Shown here one piece after another: positions 54,601 to 57,665 of a stretch of DNA of 64,000 nt. The position numbers and the translations under genes were made by a program. The number at the start of each line of letters is the position of its first letter. The first letter of the stretch is position 1. The stretch is from Arbacia lixula (lineage: Eukaryota; Echinodermata; Echinoidea; Arbacioida; Arbaciidae). The DNA lies in the NCBI GenBank assembly GCA_963669155.1, contig OZ022580.1, forward strand, positions 17,422,027-17,486,026, written 5' to 3'. The notes beneath the pieces are model-generated. The model was not told the DNA's origin. It was given only the letters and a program-made list of their open reading frames with translations, and did no database searches.

Positions 54601-55030
54601 GGTTTACGTCCATTTACTTTTTGAATCTCTTACATAATCGTACATAATGCATCACGTAAATCATGCGTGAAATAATTGGTATGATTGTTTTTTGTGCTAT
54701 TTATATGATTTCTACATATCATTTCCTTACCTTTTTGTATGTTCTTTTACCCTTTGGATTTTTAGATTCTATGAGCATGATGAGTGCTTGAATAGGAACA
54801 GGTCATTATGCTCATTAATGAAATTTGAATACATGCATCTCAACCGCAAGCCTTTATCCCGCCTTAGTCAAATTACGTGACCATGGTGACATGGCAATCT
54901 GTGTGCAATCACTGCGTCAAGCACTCATTTAACCGCCATACATATCTTTCTCTTGCAGGCCCAATACGAGTTAATCCACTCCGTTTTGAGGCTCTACCTG
55001 GATTCTTATGACATCTACGAGAATTACTAG
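7896..55030 (+). CDS. Tie-like ectodomain receptor tyrosine phosphatase, 47 exons, 5' end not found
   Basis: The span covers one spliced gene; exons are listed separately. Forty-seven exons with GT-AG borders and matching phases total 8,306 coding bases and, with one base from an upstream exon, 2,768 residues plus stop. Domain order: Ig, Ig, four EGF, Ig, fourteen FN3, a furin-site membrane-proximal domain, TM, linker, PTP D1, PTP D2. Receptor PTPs (EC 3.1.3.48) remove phosphate from tyrosine at the plasma membrane; here D1 looks active and D2 inactive. The outer part resembles Tie1/Tie2 in module order and local motifs, which vertebrate RPTPs lack. Most ectodomain exons are phase 1 at both ends, so they could be skipped or duplicated without frameshift. 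The first exon is upstream of 7896, either unrecognised or outside the window. Substrate and ligand are unknown; an angiopoietin-like ligand would be speculation. Confidence 0.93.
8644..9016. mobile_element. Foldback MITE, copy 1 (full length)
   Basis: A near-complete palindrome flanked by TTAA. The left end reads TTAAAGAGAATATATTGTAC; the right end reads as its complement (GTACAGTGTATGCCCTTTAA). The arms contain TTTGCCCTCAAATGATCC and GGATCATTTGAGGGCAAA; the centre is near 8825-8845. Copies lie at 20827-21091 and 57432-57665. No coding sequence. Confidence 0.85.
9496..9536. repeat. Poly-T tract, about 41 bases
   Basis: An uninterrupted T run just left of the large palindrome; on the minus strand it would be a poly-A tail of a retroposon whose body I cannot identify. 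Confidence 0.9.
9640..12350. repeat. 2.7-kb imperfect inverted repeat in the intron after exon 1
   Basis: The left arm (about 9640-10840) and right arm (about 11100-12350) are inverted copies. Examples: TGTGTCCATTATGAGCCTCTTGTGTCCACA (10190) against the complement at 11705-11735; GTCATAGTGGATGTCAAG (11464) against CTTGACATCCACTATGAC (10471). The loop (10880-11040) holds a third copy of one segment, in the right-arm orientation. Identity is perhaps 75-80% by eye. No transposase or TSD seen. Confidence 0.8.
13866..14045. repeat. Two-copy GC-rich direct repeat
   Basis: GTTACAGCCCAACGATGCGG...TGGTCGATCACCC recurs about 108 bases later as GTTACCGCCCGACGATGCGA...TGGTCGATCATCC. The segment is GC-rich against AT-rich surroundings. 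Confidence 0.65.
14590..14635. repeat. GT dinucleotide microsatellite
   Basis: About 23 perfect GT repeats. Confidence 0.97.
15209..15463 (+). CDS. Exon 2: second Ig-like domain
   Basis: The exon has 85 codons, phase 1-1, acceptor TTACAG and donor ATTA|GTAAGC. It contains the Ig features IRWKKM (C strand, Trp) and DAGVYQC (F strand). The first cysteine of the usual Ig pair is absent, the B strand reading VTLRAM. The second Ig domain of Tie has the same DAGVY motif in the same place before the EGF block. It lies 7 kb downstream of exon 1. Confidence 0.88.
15992..16123 (+). CDS. Exon 3: EGF-like module 1
   Basis: This phase 1-1 exon of 44 codons has eight cysteines and the motifs [25 protein letters not shown] and NGTNC. 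The pattern matches the first Tie EGF repeat (WGPxCxxxC, then a CPPGF loop). Acceptor GGCACAG, donor CAGG|GTCAGT. Confidence 0.93.
16668..16823 (+). CDS. Exon 4: EGF-like module 2, Tie-type long loop
   Basis: The exon has 52 codons in phase 1-1. It carries [17 protein letters not shown], strikingly like the second Tie EGF repeat (FCxPDPYGCSCxxGW). Six cysteines remain; the two N-terminal ones expected in the Tie module are missing (the start reads [10 protein letters not shown]). This exon is the strongest single link to the Tie ectodomain. Acceptor TATGCAG, donor GAAG|GTGAGA. Confidence 0.93.
17455..17589 (+). CDS. Exon 5: EGF-like module 3
   Basis: This 45-codon exon, phase 1-1, has eight cysteines in the laminin/Tie pattern: [16 protein letters not shown] at the start and [11 protein letters not shown] at the end. 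Acceptor ATTCCAG, donor CAAG|GTAAAA. It is similar to exon 6, so one may be a duplicate of the other. Confidence 0.93.
18491..18628 (+). CDS. Exon 6: EGF-like module 4
   Basis: The exon has 46 codons, phase 1-1 and eight cysteines. It parallels exon 5 ([13 protein letters not shown], then [11 protein letters not shown]). Vertebrate Tie receptors have three EGF modules, so this is one extra, probably from duplication of exon 5 or the reverse. Acceptor CATACAG, donor CAAG|GTAATG. Confidence 0.93.
19037..19330 (+). CDS. Exon 7: third Ig domain
   Basis: This 98-codon exon, phase 1-1, encodes an Ig domain with a normal cysteine pair (FLTCMV in strand B, FQCVV in strand F). At least four N-glycosylation sequons are visible (NIT, NTS, NRT, NIS). 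It sits between the EGF block and the first FN3, as Ig3 does in Tie. Acceptor CTGTAG, donor GCAG|GTGGGA. Confidence 0.9.
19705..20016 (+). CDS. Exon 8: FN3 domain 1, Tie-like
   Basis: A complete FN3 in one phase 1-1 exon of 104 codons. It shows ITWLAW (strand B), [13 protein letters not shown] (strand C), [14 protein letters not shown] (strand F) and GGKGEMSP. The DGP-x-I-x-x-K-x-x-Y-K and GEGGxG-like loops recall the first FN3 of Tie2. It lacks the extra cysteine pairs of the following domains. Confidence 0.92.
20633..20700 (+). CDS. Exon 9: FN3 domain 2 (type A), N-terminal part
   Basis: The exon is 68 bp with acceptor CTCATAG and a phase 0 donor TGGCAG|GTGAAT. It encodes strands A-B of an FN3 ([10 protein letters not shown], then ITVSWQ). 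The rest is in exon 10, 2.1 kb downstream; it is the only intron that splits the five A-B FN3 dimers within a domain. Confidence 0.85.
20827..21091. mobile_element. Foldback MITE, copy 2 (shorter arms)
   Basis: Starts TTAAAGGGAATATACTGTAC and ends TCTTTAA with the same termini as copy 1, including GGGTGATCGTGAGCAATC and its complement. It is 265 bp against 373 bp, by loss of inner arm sequence. It lies in the intron between exons 9 and 10. Confidence 0.85.
21571..21738. repeat. Hairpin-forming inverted repeat, 75-bp arms
   Basis: The left arm (AAATAATCAACG...GATCTGGATGTAGCTATC...TTTCC) pairs with the right arm (GGAAAGATAGCGTACACATT...GTTGATTATTTG). The loop is about 14 bases around AAGCTTTGAGCT. 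It looks like a small MITE; no TSD identified. Confidence 0.8.
21961..22324. repeat. Two-copy tandem repeat, 196-bp period
   Basis: GTATCGATGAGAAAATAGAT starts at 21961 and again at 22157; both continue through AAATAAAGGAAAGTGAAATT and GGCTTGCACTGC. The second copy lacks about 20 bases near its end. Confidence 0.88.
22837..23071 (+). CDS. Exon 10: FN3 domain 2 (type A), C-terminal part
   Basis: The exon runs from phase 0 to phase 1 (acceptor GTCTTGCAG, donor ATAG|GTAAGA). It continues exon 9 with [20 protein letters not shown] (strand C) and [12 protein letters not shown] (strand F). Cysteines before strands C and F mark the type A FN3 used repeatedly in this protein. Confidence 0.88.
23072..24018. 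other. Intron between exons 10 and 11; nothing recognised
   Basis: No exon, repeat copy or RNA gene was recognised; there are short G and A runs near 23362 and 23662. Confidence 0.55.
24019..24324 (+). CDS. Exon 11: FN3 domain 3 (type B)
   Basis: A whole FN3 in 102 codons, phase 1-1. It has [20 protein letters not shown] (strands B-C) followed by KRACASPE and [17 protein letters not shown] (strands F-G). The two cysteines flank strand C and C', the type B pattern. Acceptor AAACCAG, donor GGAA|GTAAGT. Confidence 0.92.
24325..27132. other. Intron between exons 11 and 12
   Basis: AT-rich, 2.8 kb. The only structured item is the inverted repeat at 26357-26594. A GC-richer block at 25,500-25,800 has many GACG/CGTC words but no convincing coding sense. 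Confidence 0.5.
26357..26594. mobile_element. Probable MITE with inverted ends
   Basis: The left end TATAGAGTACCGAAGTGTGA and the right end (complement TAATAGAATACCGAAGTGGT) share a GAATACCGAAGTG-like terminal inverted repeat about 25 bases long, followed by TG(T)GTC. The 238-bp body has no coding sequence. Confidence 0.65.
27133..27492 (+). CDS. Exon 12: FN3 domain 4 (type A)
   Basis: This 120-codon phase 1-1 exon encodes a somewhat long FN3. It has [20 protein letters not shown] (strands B-C) and [15 protein letters not shown] (strand F), so it is type A. Acceptor ATCCACAG, donor ACAC|GTACGT. The following intron is 5 kb and carries the BEL/Pao remnant. Confidence 0.92.
28527..28740 (+). 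mobile_element. hAT-like transposon end with G/C runs
   Basis: CAGGGGCGGATTCAGGATTT followed by A- and G-runs is the kind of terminus seen in many hAT-type nonautonomous elements. A matching far end was not found; the BEL/Pao remnant begins immediately after. Confidence 0.4.
28741..28935. repeat. Inverted duplication of the BEL/Pao pol 3' end
   Basis: 28745-28835 on the plus strand encodes the same integrase C-terminus ([16 protein letters not shown]) that 28840-28935 encodes on the minus strand ([16 protein letters not shown]). The two are head-to-head around TTTTTTTTCC, forming a hairpin. The plus-strand copy keeps the better frame, so it may come from a second element. Confidence 0.8.
28741..32330 (-). 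mobile_element. BEL/Pao retrotransposon remnant, antisense to the host gene
   Basis: Minus-strand order matches BEL/Pao: a gag-like piece (31690-32080, [17 protein letters not shown]), a protease-region piece (31160-31480, [12 protein letters not shown]), RT N-terminal piece (30690-30890, [14 protein letters not shown] and [16 protein letters not shown]), RNase H (30300-30680, [13 protein letters not shown] and [14 protein letters not shown]), integrase zinc-binding region (29450-29700, [11 protein letters not shown] and CVTCKRLR) and integrase C-terminus (28850-28950, [16 protein letters not shown]). The RT catalytic core is missing: CRFR passes directly to RNase H. Frameshifts and stops are frequent and no LTRs were found. 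It is inactive. About 3.6 kb remains of a usual 6-7 kb. Confidence 0.88.
32549..32845 (+). CDS. Exon 13: FN3 domain 5 (type B)
   Basis: The exon has 99 codons, phase 1-1. [20 protein letters not shown] and RLACPGD give the type B cysteine spacing, and [17 protein letters not shown] is strand F. It pairs with exon 12 as an A-B dimer. Acceptor CTTTAG, donor TCTG|GTAAGT. Confidence 0.92.
33005..33298 (+). CDS. Exon 14: FN3 domain 6 (type A, tandem copy 1)
   Basis: A 98-codon phase 1-1 FN3. [20 protein letters not shown] and [15 protein letters not shown] carry the type A cysteines. It is highly similar to exons 16 and 18. Acceptor GTCACAG, donor TCAG|GTACTG. Confidence 0.94.
33706..34035 (+). 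CDS. Exon 15: FN3 domain 7 (type B, tandem copy 1)
   Basis: A 110-codon phase 1-1 FN3 with [20 protein letters not shown] (type B pair) and [17 protein letters not shown] (strand F-G). By eye it differs from exon 17 at about three of 330 bases. Acceptor TCTTTAG, donor GCGA|GTGAGT. Confidence 0.94.
34329..34622 (+). CDS. Exon 16: FN3 domain 8 (type A, tandem copy 2)
   Basis: A 98-codon phase 1-1 exon, a close copy of exon 14 ([33 protein letters not shown]). It is the first half of the second tandem exon pair. Acceptor TCCCACAG, donor TCAG|GTATTG. Confidence 0.94.
35130..35459 (+). CDS. Exon 17: FN3 domain 9 (type B, tandem copy 2)
   Basis: Same length, phase and splice sites as exon 15. The differences I see give ENQ for ETQ and WAAP for WATP, plus one silent change. 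Flanking intron sequence is also nearly the same. Confidence 0.94.
35755..36048 (+). CDS. Exon 18: FN3 domain 10 (type A, tandem copy 3)
   Basis: A 98-codon phase 1-1 exon and third copy of the exon 14 type ([30 protein letters not shown]). It is a little more diverged at its end ([11 protein letters not shown]). Acceptor ACCCCAG, donor TCAG|GTAGAC. Confidence 0.94.
36524..36853 (+). CDS. Exon 19: FN3 domain 11 (type B, tandem copy 3)
   Basis: A 110-codon phase 1-1 exon of the exon 15/17 type, clearly more diverged ([38 protein letters not shown]). It closes the fifth A-B dimer. Acceptor ATTTAG, donor GCGA|GTGAGT. Confidence 0.94.
37240..37380 (+). CDS. Exon 20: FN3 domain 12, N-terminal half
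   Basis: A 47-codon phase 1-1 exon with [20 protein letters not shown] (strands B-C), type A-like in the position of its cysteine. It ends in the C' strand (LVLYVGTS); exon 21 holds the rest. Acceptor TTTGCAG, donor TCAG|GTAATT. Confidence 0.88.
37427..37793. mobile_element. Probable MITE with short inverted ends and C-runs
   Basis: The left end AGTGGCGGATCTACGGG and right end (complement AGTCGCGGATCTATC) form a 13-base imperfect inverted repeat; the interior has long C-runs (37465-37490, 37660-37765). It lies in the intron inside FN3 domain 12. No TSD confirmed. Confidence 0.6.
38229..38390 (+). CDS. Exon 21: FN3 domain 12, C-terminal half
   Basis: A 54-codon phase 1-1 exon with [20 protein letters not shown] (strands E-F) and GPYGP. 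The cysteine expected before strand F in type A domains is replaced by Tyr, so the partner of the exon 20 cysteine is missing. Acceptor TTATCAG, donor GCAA|GTAAGC. Confidence 0.88.
38467..38690 (+). mobile_element. tRNA-derived SINE
   Basis: The head (GGGCACTGTGGTATAGTCAT...GGCTTCGAGCCCTGGCAC) has pol III A-box-like (TGGTATAGTCA) and B-box-like (GCTTCGAGCCC) elements spaced as in a tRNA. It is followed by a SINE body (AGCAAGACATTACATTTACT, then GTATAACTGGGTATGC). Bodies like this follow tRNA heads in many marine-invertebrate SINEs. The tRNA part is degenerate and not a functional tRNA. Confidence 0.75.
39116..39378 (+). CDS. Exon 22: FN3 domain 13, main part
   Basis: The exon runs phase 1 to phase 0. 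It shows [20 protein letters not shown] (strands B-C), [15 protein letters not shown] (a close Cys pair in the C'-E loop) and TNYSIQ (strand F), ending at CAG|GTAGAA. Strand G is in exon 23. Confidence 0.9.
39975..40047 (+). CDS. Exon 23: FN3 domain 13, last strand
   Basis: A 73-bp exon, phase 0 to 1, encoding [17 protein letters not shown] and a few more residues, the G strand region that completes exon 22. Acceptor CTCACAG, donor GGAC|GTAAGT. Confidence 0.85.
40410..40516 (+). CDS. Exon 24: FN3 domain 14, N-terminal part
   Basis: A 107-bp exon, phase 1 to 0, with [10 protein letters not shown] and LTFSWSRP (strands A-B), ending RIVAFK in strand C. Acceptor CGTTAG, donor AAG|GTACCA. Confidence 0.87.
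41098..41308 (+). CDS. Exon 25: FN3 domain 14, C-terminal part
   Basis: A 211-bp exon, phase 0 to 1. It continues exon 24 with [12 protein letters not shown], then [20 protein letters not shown] (strands E-G). Acceptor ATCAAAG, donor TCAG|GTAAGT. Confidence 0.9.
41721..41820 (+). CDS. Exon 26: start of the membrane-proximal domain
   Basis: A 100-bp exon, phase 1 to 2, encoding about 33 residues ([17 protein letters not shown], then [11 protein letters not shown]). It leads into the furin-site domain of exon 27. Acceptor ATTAAAG, donor ATCAC|GTAAGT. Confidence 0.8.
42256..42505 (+). CDS. Exon 27: membrane-proximal domain with two furin-like sites
   Basis: The exon runs phase 2 to 0. After [13 protein letters not shown] come six arginines then Glu (RRRRRRE, arginine codons 42296-42313) and, about 20 residues on, RRVRKRS (42365-42385). 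Both fit the furin R-x-K/R-R rule. Downstream [19 protein letters not shown] matches the region of LAR-type RPTPs just outside the membrane (FxVGDxxxYxGxxNxPL), and LAR-type receptors are cleaved by furin in this region. The product is probably a two-chain receptor held non-covalently, by analogy with LAR. Acceptor TTTGCAG, donor GAG|GTGTGT. Confidence 0.9.
42596..42671. repeat. TA dinucleotide microsatellite
   Basis: Nearly uninterrupted AT/TA repeats of about 75 bases, just downstream of the furin-site exon. Confidence 0.95.
42889..42934 (+). CDS. Exon 28: small juxtamembrane exon
   Basis: A 46-bp exon, phase 0 to 1, encoding [15 protein letters not shown]. Its acceptor (TTTCACCAG) has a second AG two bases on that would break frame. 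The call rests on phase, a strong pyrimidine tract and the donor AGAG|GTATGC. Confidence 0.72.
43765..43867 (+). CDS. Exon 29: transmembrane segment
   Basis: A 103-bp exon, phase 1 to 2. After DPDSREGGG it encodes a 25-residue hydrophobic helix (43791-43865) with the core [18 protein letters not shown], followed by Arg in the next exon. This is the only clear membrane span. Acceptor TATATAG, donor ATCAG|GTTAAA. Confidence 0.95.
44174..44181 (+). promoter_or_regulatory. NAGNAG acceptor of exon 30
   Basis: CTAGAAG offers two in-frame acceptors three bases apart. Using the second removes one of the first four arginines of the stop-transfer stretch without frameshift. Confidence 0.5.
44178..44267 (+). 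CDS. Exon 30: stop-transfer and juxtamembrane linker
   Basis: A 90-bp exon, phase 2 to 2, beginning with a run of arginines ([13 protein letters not shown]), the expected positive-inside anchor after the helix. It is basic throughout ([17 protein letters not shown]). The acceptor is a NAGNAG (CTAGAAG), so one Arg may be optional; the start may be 44181. Donor AACCA|GTAAGT. Confidence 0.88.
44918..44958 (+). CDS. Exon 31: 41-bp juxtamembrane microexon
   Basis: This exon was inferred because exon 30 ends in phase 2 and exon 32 starts in phase 1. The sequence TTTTTGTTCCTATCGTTAGCAG then 41 bases then G|GTAAGT fits exactly, encoding [20 protein letters not shown] acceptor allows a start at 44915 (one extra residue). 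Without it the frame is lost. Confidence 0.75.
45432..45628 (+). CDS. Exon 32: linker and start of phosphatase domain D1
   Basis: A 197-bp exon, phase 1 to 0. It encodes [15 protein letters not shown] (a YENV motif, tyrosine codon 45506-45508), then [15 protein letters not shown] and FKQDYE, the usual N-terminal helices of RPTP D1 (IPxxxLxxHVxxxK...FxxEYE). Acceptor TTAAAAG; an in-frame alternative AG lies 3 bases on. Donor GAG|GTGAGC. Confidence 0.92.
46437..46524 (+). CDS. Exon 33: PTP D1, KNRY loop
   Basis: An 88-bp exon, phase 0 to 1, encoding [21 protein letters not shown] is the phosphotyrosine-recognition loop of the PTP fold. Acceptor TCCGCAG, donor CCCT|GTAAGA. Confidence 0.95.
47045..47121 (+). 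CDS. Exon 34: PTP D1, DYINANY motif
   Basis: A 77-bp exon, phase 1 to 0. With the split codon it reads [14 protein letters not shown] then [10 protein letters not shown], invariant PTP core motifs. Acceptor TTTGCAG, donor GAC|GTACGT. Confidence 0.96.
48154..48190 (+). CDS. Exon 35: PTP D1, YIAAQG microexon
   Basis: A 37-bp exon, phase 0 to 1, encoding [12 protein letters not shown]; the following glycine is split. Y-I-A-x-Q-G is a conserved PTP strand. Acceptor CATGCAG, donor CAAG|GTAGGA. Confidence 0.95.
48574..48671 (+). CDS. Exon 36: PTP D1, DFWRMVWE motif
   Basis: A 98-bp exon, phase 1 to 0. [19 protein letters not shown] then [12 protein letters not shown] are standard PTP motifs (DFWxMxWE, IVMLT). 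Acceptor TTTGTAG, donor AAG|GTGAGA. Confidence 0.96.
49186..49299 (+). CDS. Exon 37: PTP D1, CxxYWP segment
   Basis: A 38-codon phase 0-0 exon with [10 protein letters not shown] and YGRITVTM, matching the K-C-x-x-Y-W-P segment that precedes the WPD loop. Acceptor TCCTGCAG, donor CAG|GTAACA. Confidence 0.96.
49691..49842 (+). CDS. Exon 38: PTP D1, WPD loop and start of catalytic P-loop
   Basis: A 152-bp exon, phase 0 to 2. [12 protein letters not shown] carries the general-acid Asp (WPD codons 49736-49744). The exon ends IVHC, the catalytic Cys at 49838-49840, with the signature split across the intron. Acceptor TTTCCAG, donor TGCAG|GTACGA. Confidence 0.97.
50299..50434 (+). CDS. Exon 39: PTP D1, active-site P-loop
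   Basis: A 136-bp exon, phase 2 to 0. With exon 38 it gives [12 protein letters not shown], the complete HCX5R signature (Arg codon 50312-50314), then [11 protein letters not shown]. Two donors lie 6 bases apart; GTCTCT|GTAAGT at 50435 is chosen because MVQ-x-x-DQY matches normal PTP spacing. D1 is therefore predicted active. Confidence 0.96.
50429..50440 (+). promoter_or_regulatory. Tandem donors of exon 39
   Basis: CAG|GTCTCT (50429) and TCT|GTAAGT (50435) are both usable and in frame. The second has the better consensus and preserves PTP spacing; the first would delete two residues next to the Q-loop of D1. Confidence 0.45.
50724..50873 (+). CDS. Exon 40: PTP D1 end and D1-D2 linker
   Basis: A 50-codon phase 0-0 exon. 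[20 protein letters not shown] completes D1 (Q-loop and C-terminal helix); the remainder, ending LQEQFG, starts the D2 N-terminal helix. Acceptor ATATCAG, donor GGG|GTAACA. Confidence 0.95.
51469..51568 (+). CDS. Exon 41: PTP D2, KNRY loop
   Basis: A 100-bp exon, phase 0 to 1. [18 protein letters not shown] shows the D2 version of the KNRY loop. Acceptor TTCAAAG, donor CCAA|GTACGA. Confidence 0.94.
52014..52087 (+). CDS. Exon 42: PTP D2, YINASF motif
   Basis: A 74-bp exon, phase 1 to 0, encoding [20 protein letters not shown]. Acceptor CCTACAG, donor CCC|GTAAGT. Confidence 0.95.
52523..52657 (+). CDS. Exon 43: PTP D2, IGTQ and DFWRLV motifs
   Basis: A 45-codon phase 0-0 exon: [20 protein letters not shown], then [10 protein letters not shown] and CTVIMLN. 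These are typical of D2 domains (TQ-x-P-x-x-x-T-x-x-DFWRL-x-x-D). Acceptor TGCCCAG, donor GAG|GTATTG. Confidence 0.96.
53231..53365 (+). CDS. Exon 44: PTP D2, QYWP segment
   Basis: A 45-codon phase 0-0 exon with [20 protein letters not shown]. It matches the C/A-x-x-YWP segment before the WPD loop. Acceptor CCTTTAG, donor AAG|GTAGTA. Confidence 0.95.
53946..54100 (+). CDS. Exon 45: PTP D2, degenerate WPD loop
   Basis: A 155-bp exon, phase 0 to 2. [15 protein letters not shown] replaces the acid Asp of WPD by Met (codons 53985-53993). It ends PILVHC, so the P-loop cysteine (54096-54098) is kept. Acceptor GTTCTAG, donor TGCAA|GTGAGT. Confidence 0.94.
54438..54573 (+). CDS. Exon 46: PTP D2, degenerate P-loop
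   Basis: A 136-bp exon, phase 2 to 0. With exon 45 the signature reads [12 protein letters not shown]: Cys kept, essential Arg replaced by Ala (codon 54451-54453). [21 protein letters not shown] follows, in the position of the usual R-x-x-R-x-x-x-V segment. With the missing Asp this predicts no catalysis by D2. Acceptor CCCGCAG, donor GTG|GTGAGA. Confidence 0.95.
54959..55030 (+). CDS. Exon 47: PTP D2 C-terminus and stop
   Basis: The last coding exon encodes [20 protein letters not shown] then ENY and TAG (55028-55030). [14 protein letters not shown] is the final D2 helix. The tail IYENY contains a Y-E-N motif, the SH2 consensus of Grb2; mammalian PTP-alpha has a comparable tail tyrosine that binds Grb2. 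Acceptor TCTTGCAG. Confidence 0.95.
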   Translation, partial: AQYELIHSVLRLYLDSYDIYENY

Positions 55031-55870
55031 GGGAAGACAAACAATGTATTGCTTTGTAACTATGAATAATTTACGGTTTGCTCTGATTTTGTTCTGAATT
55101 GTCAACAATCAAAGTCGATTGGATAAGCTGACTTACCATCTGTTTACATTACTCACATAATTTTTCATTCAAGAGCCACCTAGTAAAGTTTAAATGACTA
55201 TTGACTACTGACACAACGTAATTTTGAAGTGAATACGTCAGAATATTTCCTTCTCACGATTATATATTAACATGATATTACCGATGTTCAATTACTTTGG
55301 GGCCCAAGCAATGTTTCTTTAATTCTTCTATGTTGCGCATCAAAATATCAAAGAATTGAATAATTATTATACCAATACTACTAAAATACACATTTGAGGT
55401 ATTCCCTAAGTGAATGCTACCACAAAGCGCATCCAATTCATAATGAAGGGTACAAGATCGTGTTATTTTTTCATATGTGATAACTATACTAGTAGTATTT
55501 TCCTTGAAATATCGTTTTGGTAGCAGTCGTAATTGGATTTGATGTAATAAAGTGTGTAATTATGTATGGAAGTATTAGTAATATTAATGTGGAACTTAAC
55601 GTACTCGAAGAAAAGAAAAACAGACTAGATGTTACTTATGCCTGAACAAAATAGTACTTGTTGAAATTTCTGCGACAGTTACATTTTTCTTGATGATATG
55701 CACTTGTAAAATATATTTTGCATGTTTAGAAATTGTCTACAACTGGAATATATTGTAGGCTTACGTTTTTTCCATGCTAGACATTGAACCCAGGATTATA
55801 ATTTCCATTACAGATCACTGTATATTAAAAGTTAATAAATCAATAAAAATCTGGTTTATTCTTTTAATAC
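55031..55870 (+). other. 3' untranslated region (end approximate)
   Basis: The AT-rich sequence after the stop has no further coding exon. It extends to the AATAAA cluster at 55834-55847; the cleavage point is inferred to lie 10-30 bases beyond it. A shorter form could end after the AATAAA at 55546. Confidence 0.65.
55834..55847 (+). terminator. Polyadenylation signals
   Basis: Two AATAAA hexamers lie 8 bases apart (55834-55839, 55842-55847) about 810 bases after the stop. They are followed by a T-rich stretch (TGGTTTATTCTTTT), as expected downstream of a cleavage site. Another AATAAA lies at 55546-55551. Confidence 0.6.
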
Positions 55871-56449
55871 AAACACTTAATTACGAGCTGGTCTCCTCTA
55901 TCCATTACCTGACAATAATATGATCATCATATTATGTAAATTTTACATCTAGGTATCAACTTGATCATGAATATCTGTTATGTTTGTTGTTCGATGTACC
56001 CAGGACCCCTGGGAAGAAAAGTGACGGGGCTACACTGGTAAAAGAAGACGAAATAACTAAAAATGAATGATTAACTCTCCAGAATCATCAAGTCAATCTT
56101 GACTGAAATGTTAAAATGTACACACCAGATAAAGAGCTCTGTAAGATGTATGTACTGATCCATCGATTTTATATTTTTTGGTTGAATATATCGTCTGCAC
56201 TCCTAGAACCTGTGAGAGCCTTTCAATTACTGTATAGCATATTTGCTATCACTTCCATTTGTATCTTACTCAGATCTTATCGACTTGAACTCTTGCAAGA
56301 GACTGTTTTCATCGGCTATATTATCGTTGTTACTCTACTGTAGATTAAAAAGTTGCGGACATCCGACTGTAGCTGTAGCTGTAGACTGTAATCAAAAGCG
56401 AGAATCATGTTCTACACTTATCATGCATGTGATTTTTCTATTGTATCCA

Positions 56450-57050
56450 GTTGCTTTGCCGATTGAAATCAATATTACAGTATCTTACTCCAGACTATAA
56501 GCTGCAACTCTTATGTAATATAAACAGATTGTGATACGTAATATTGTCTCAATTATATGAATATGCAGAGAACTATGTCACCTGCATAGTTGCTTTTCCG
56601 ATTGAAATCAAGATTACAGTATTATACTCCAGCCTGCATACGTAATGTGCAATTTTTCAATATAGGGATTGCATTTTGTAATTTTGCATTTTGTGTCCTT
56701 TACATGAACACCATGAATACGCAGAGAACCATGTCACCTGTATAGTTGATTTTCTGATTGAAATCAAGATTTCAGCATTTTAATCCAGACTGCATACAAA
56801 ATGTGCAAATCTTCTGTCAAATAAACAGATTGTAATGTGTAATAACCAAAATGGTTGCTTTTCCGATTGAGAACAAGATAACCGCTTTTTATTTCAGACT
56901 GCATGACTTTTGCGTAATGTGCGACCCTTCTGTCAGTTATGCCGATTGTAATAATTTTAATGTAATATTGTCTCAATAAAATTTAAATTACTTGCATAGT
57001 TGCTTTTCACATTAGAACCATGATAGCACTATAATCAAGCTTATATGCGG
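56450..57050. repeat. Degenerate tandem repeat, five units
   Basis: The anchor GTTGCTTTTCCGATTGAAATCAAGATTACAG (variously mutated) starts at 56450, 56589, 56745, 56854 and 56999. Shared words between anchors include ACTGCATACG, AATGTGCAA and ACAGATTGTAAT. Spacing varies from 109 to 156 bases. Confidence 0.75.
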
Positions 57051-57431
57051 AATGTGCAACTCCTCCGTCAAATACATGTACAAGCTTTGAAAGTCAATCT
57101 GCAATATTGTCTCAATGGTGTGGATATGTGAAAAACTATATCGAGTGTAGGCCTATATGTAAAGCTTTTTTTCCCAACATACTCCAATCATACCCTAACC
57201 AAGGCGGGTGAACCCAGTGGATAGGGTAGAAATATTACCATTTATTGAGTGTGTTGTGAACATCGGATAGGTCATTCAAATTTACTCTTCATGTAGGTCA
57301 TTCTACCAGTGCGAAGAAGGACAAATAAAGTAAATATAGTAAATATAGTAAATATAGCAAATCTCTTCATGGCGTATGGAAAAATGTTTTTGACGACATT
57401 CGTGGCACCAATTAATATATTCTGGATGTGA

Positions 57432-57665
57432 TTAAAGGGCATATACTGTACTGGGAAGGCAAAAAGCCTTCAAAATGTAATTGTTAGCAATCTTCTTGCC
57501 AATGGTCTTAAATTCATTTATTGTCTATTTTAGAAGCTTGCTGAAAGTTATTTGCCCTCAAATGATCTACATTTGGAGTAATGAGTGATTAAATCACAAA
57601 TCTTCAAAATGTTTGGCGCGAACAATTTGAGGATTTAATCATTGATAATTAATTACTCCACATGT
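57432..57665. mobile_element. Foldback MITE, copy 3 (right arm truncated)
   Basis: Begins TTAAAGGGCATATACTGTAC and runs past the centre (TTGGCGCGAACAATTTGAGG) to TAATTACTCCACATG, where similarity to copy 1 stops. The outer right arm is missing. Confidence 0.82.

Larger units (their letters stand above)
49300..54958. other. Introns of the second half of D1 and of D2
   Basis: Introns 49300-49690, 49843-50298, 50435-50723, 50874-51468, 51569-52013, 52088-52522, 52658-53230, 53366-53945, 54101-54437 and 54574-54958 show no repeats beyond short TA and GA runs. Confidence 0.5.

Noticed and set aside
56450..57050. CRISPR-like array
   Set aside because: Units are degenerate, spacing irregular, and the locus is an animal nuclear genome.
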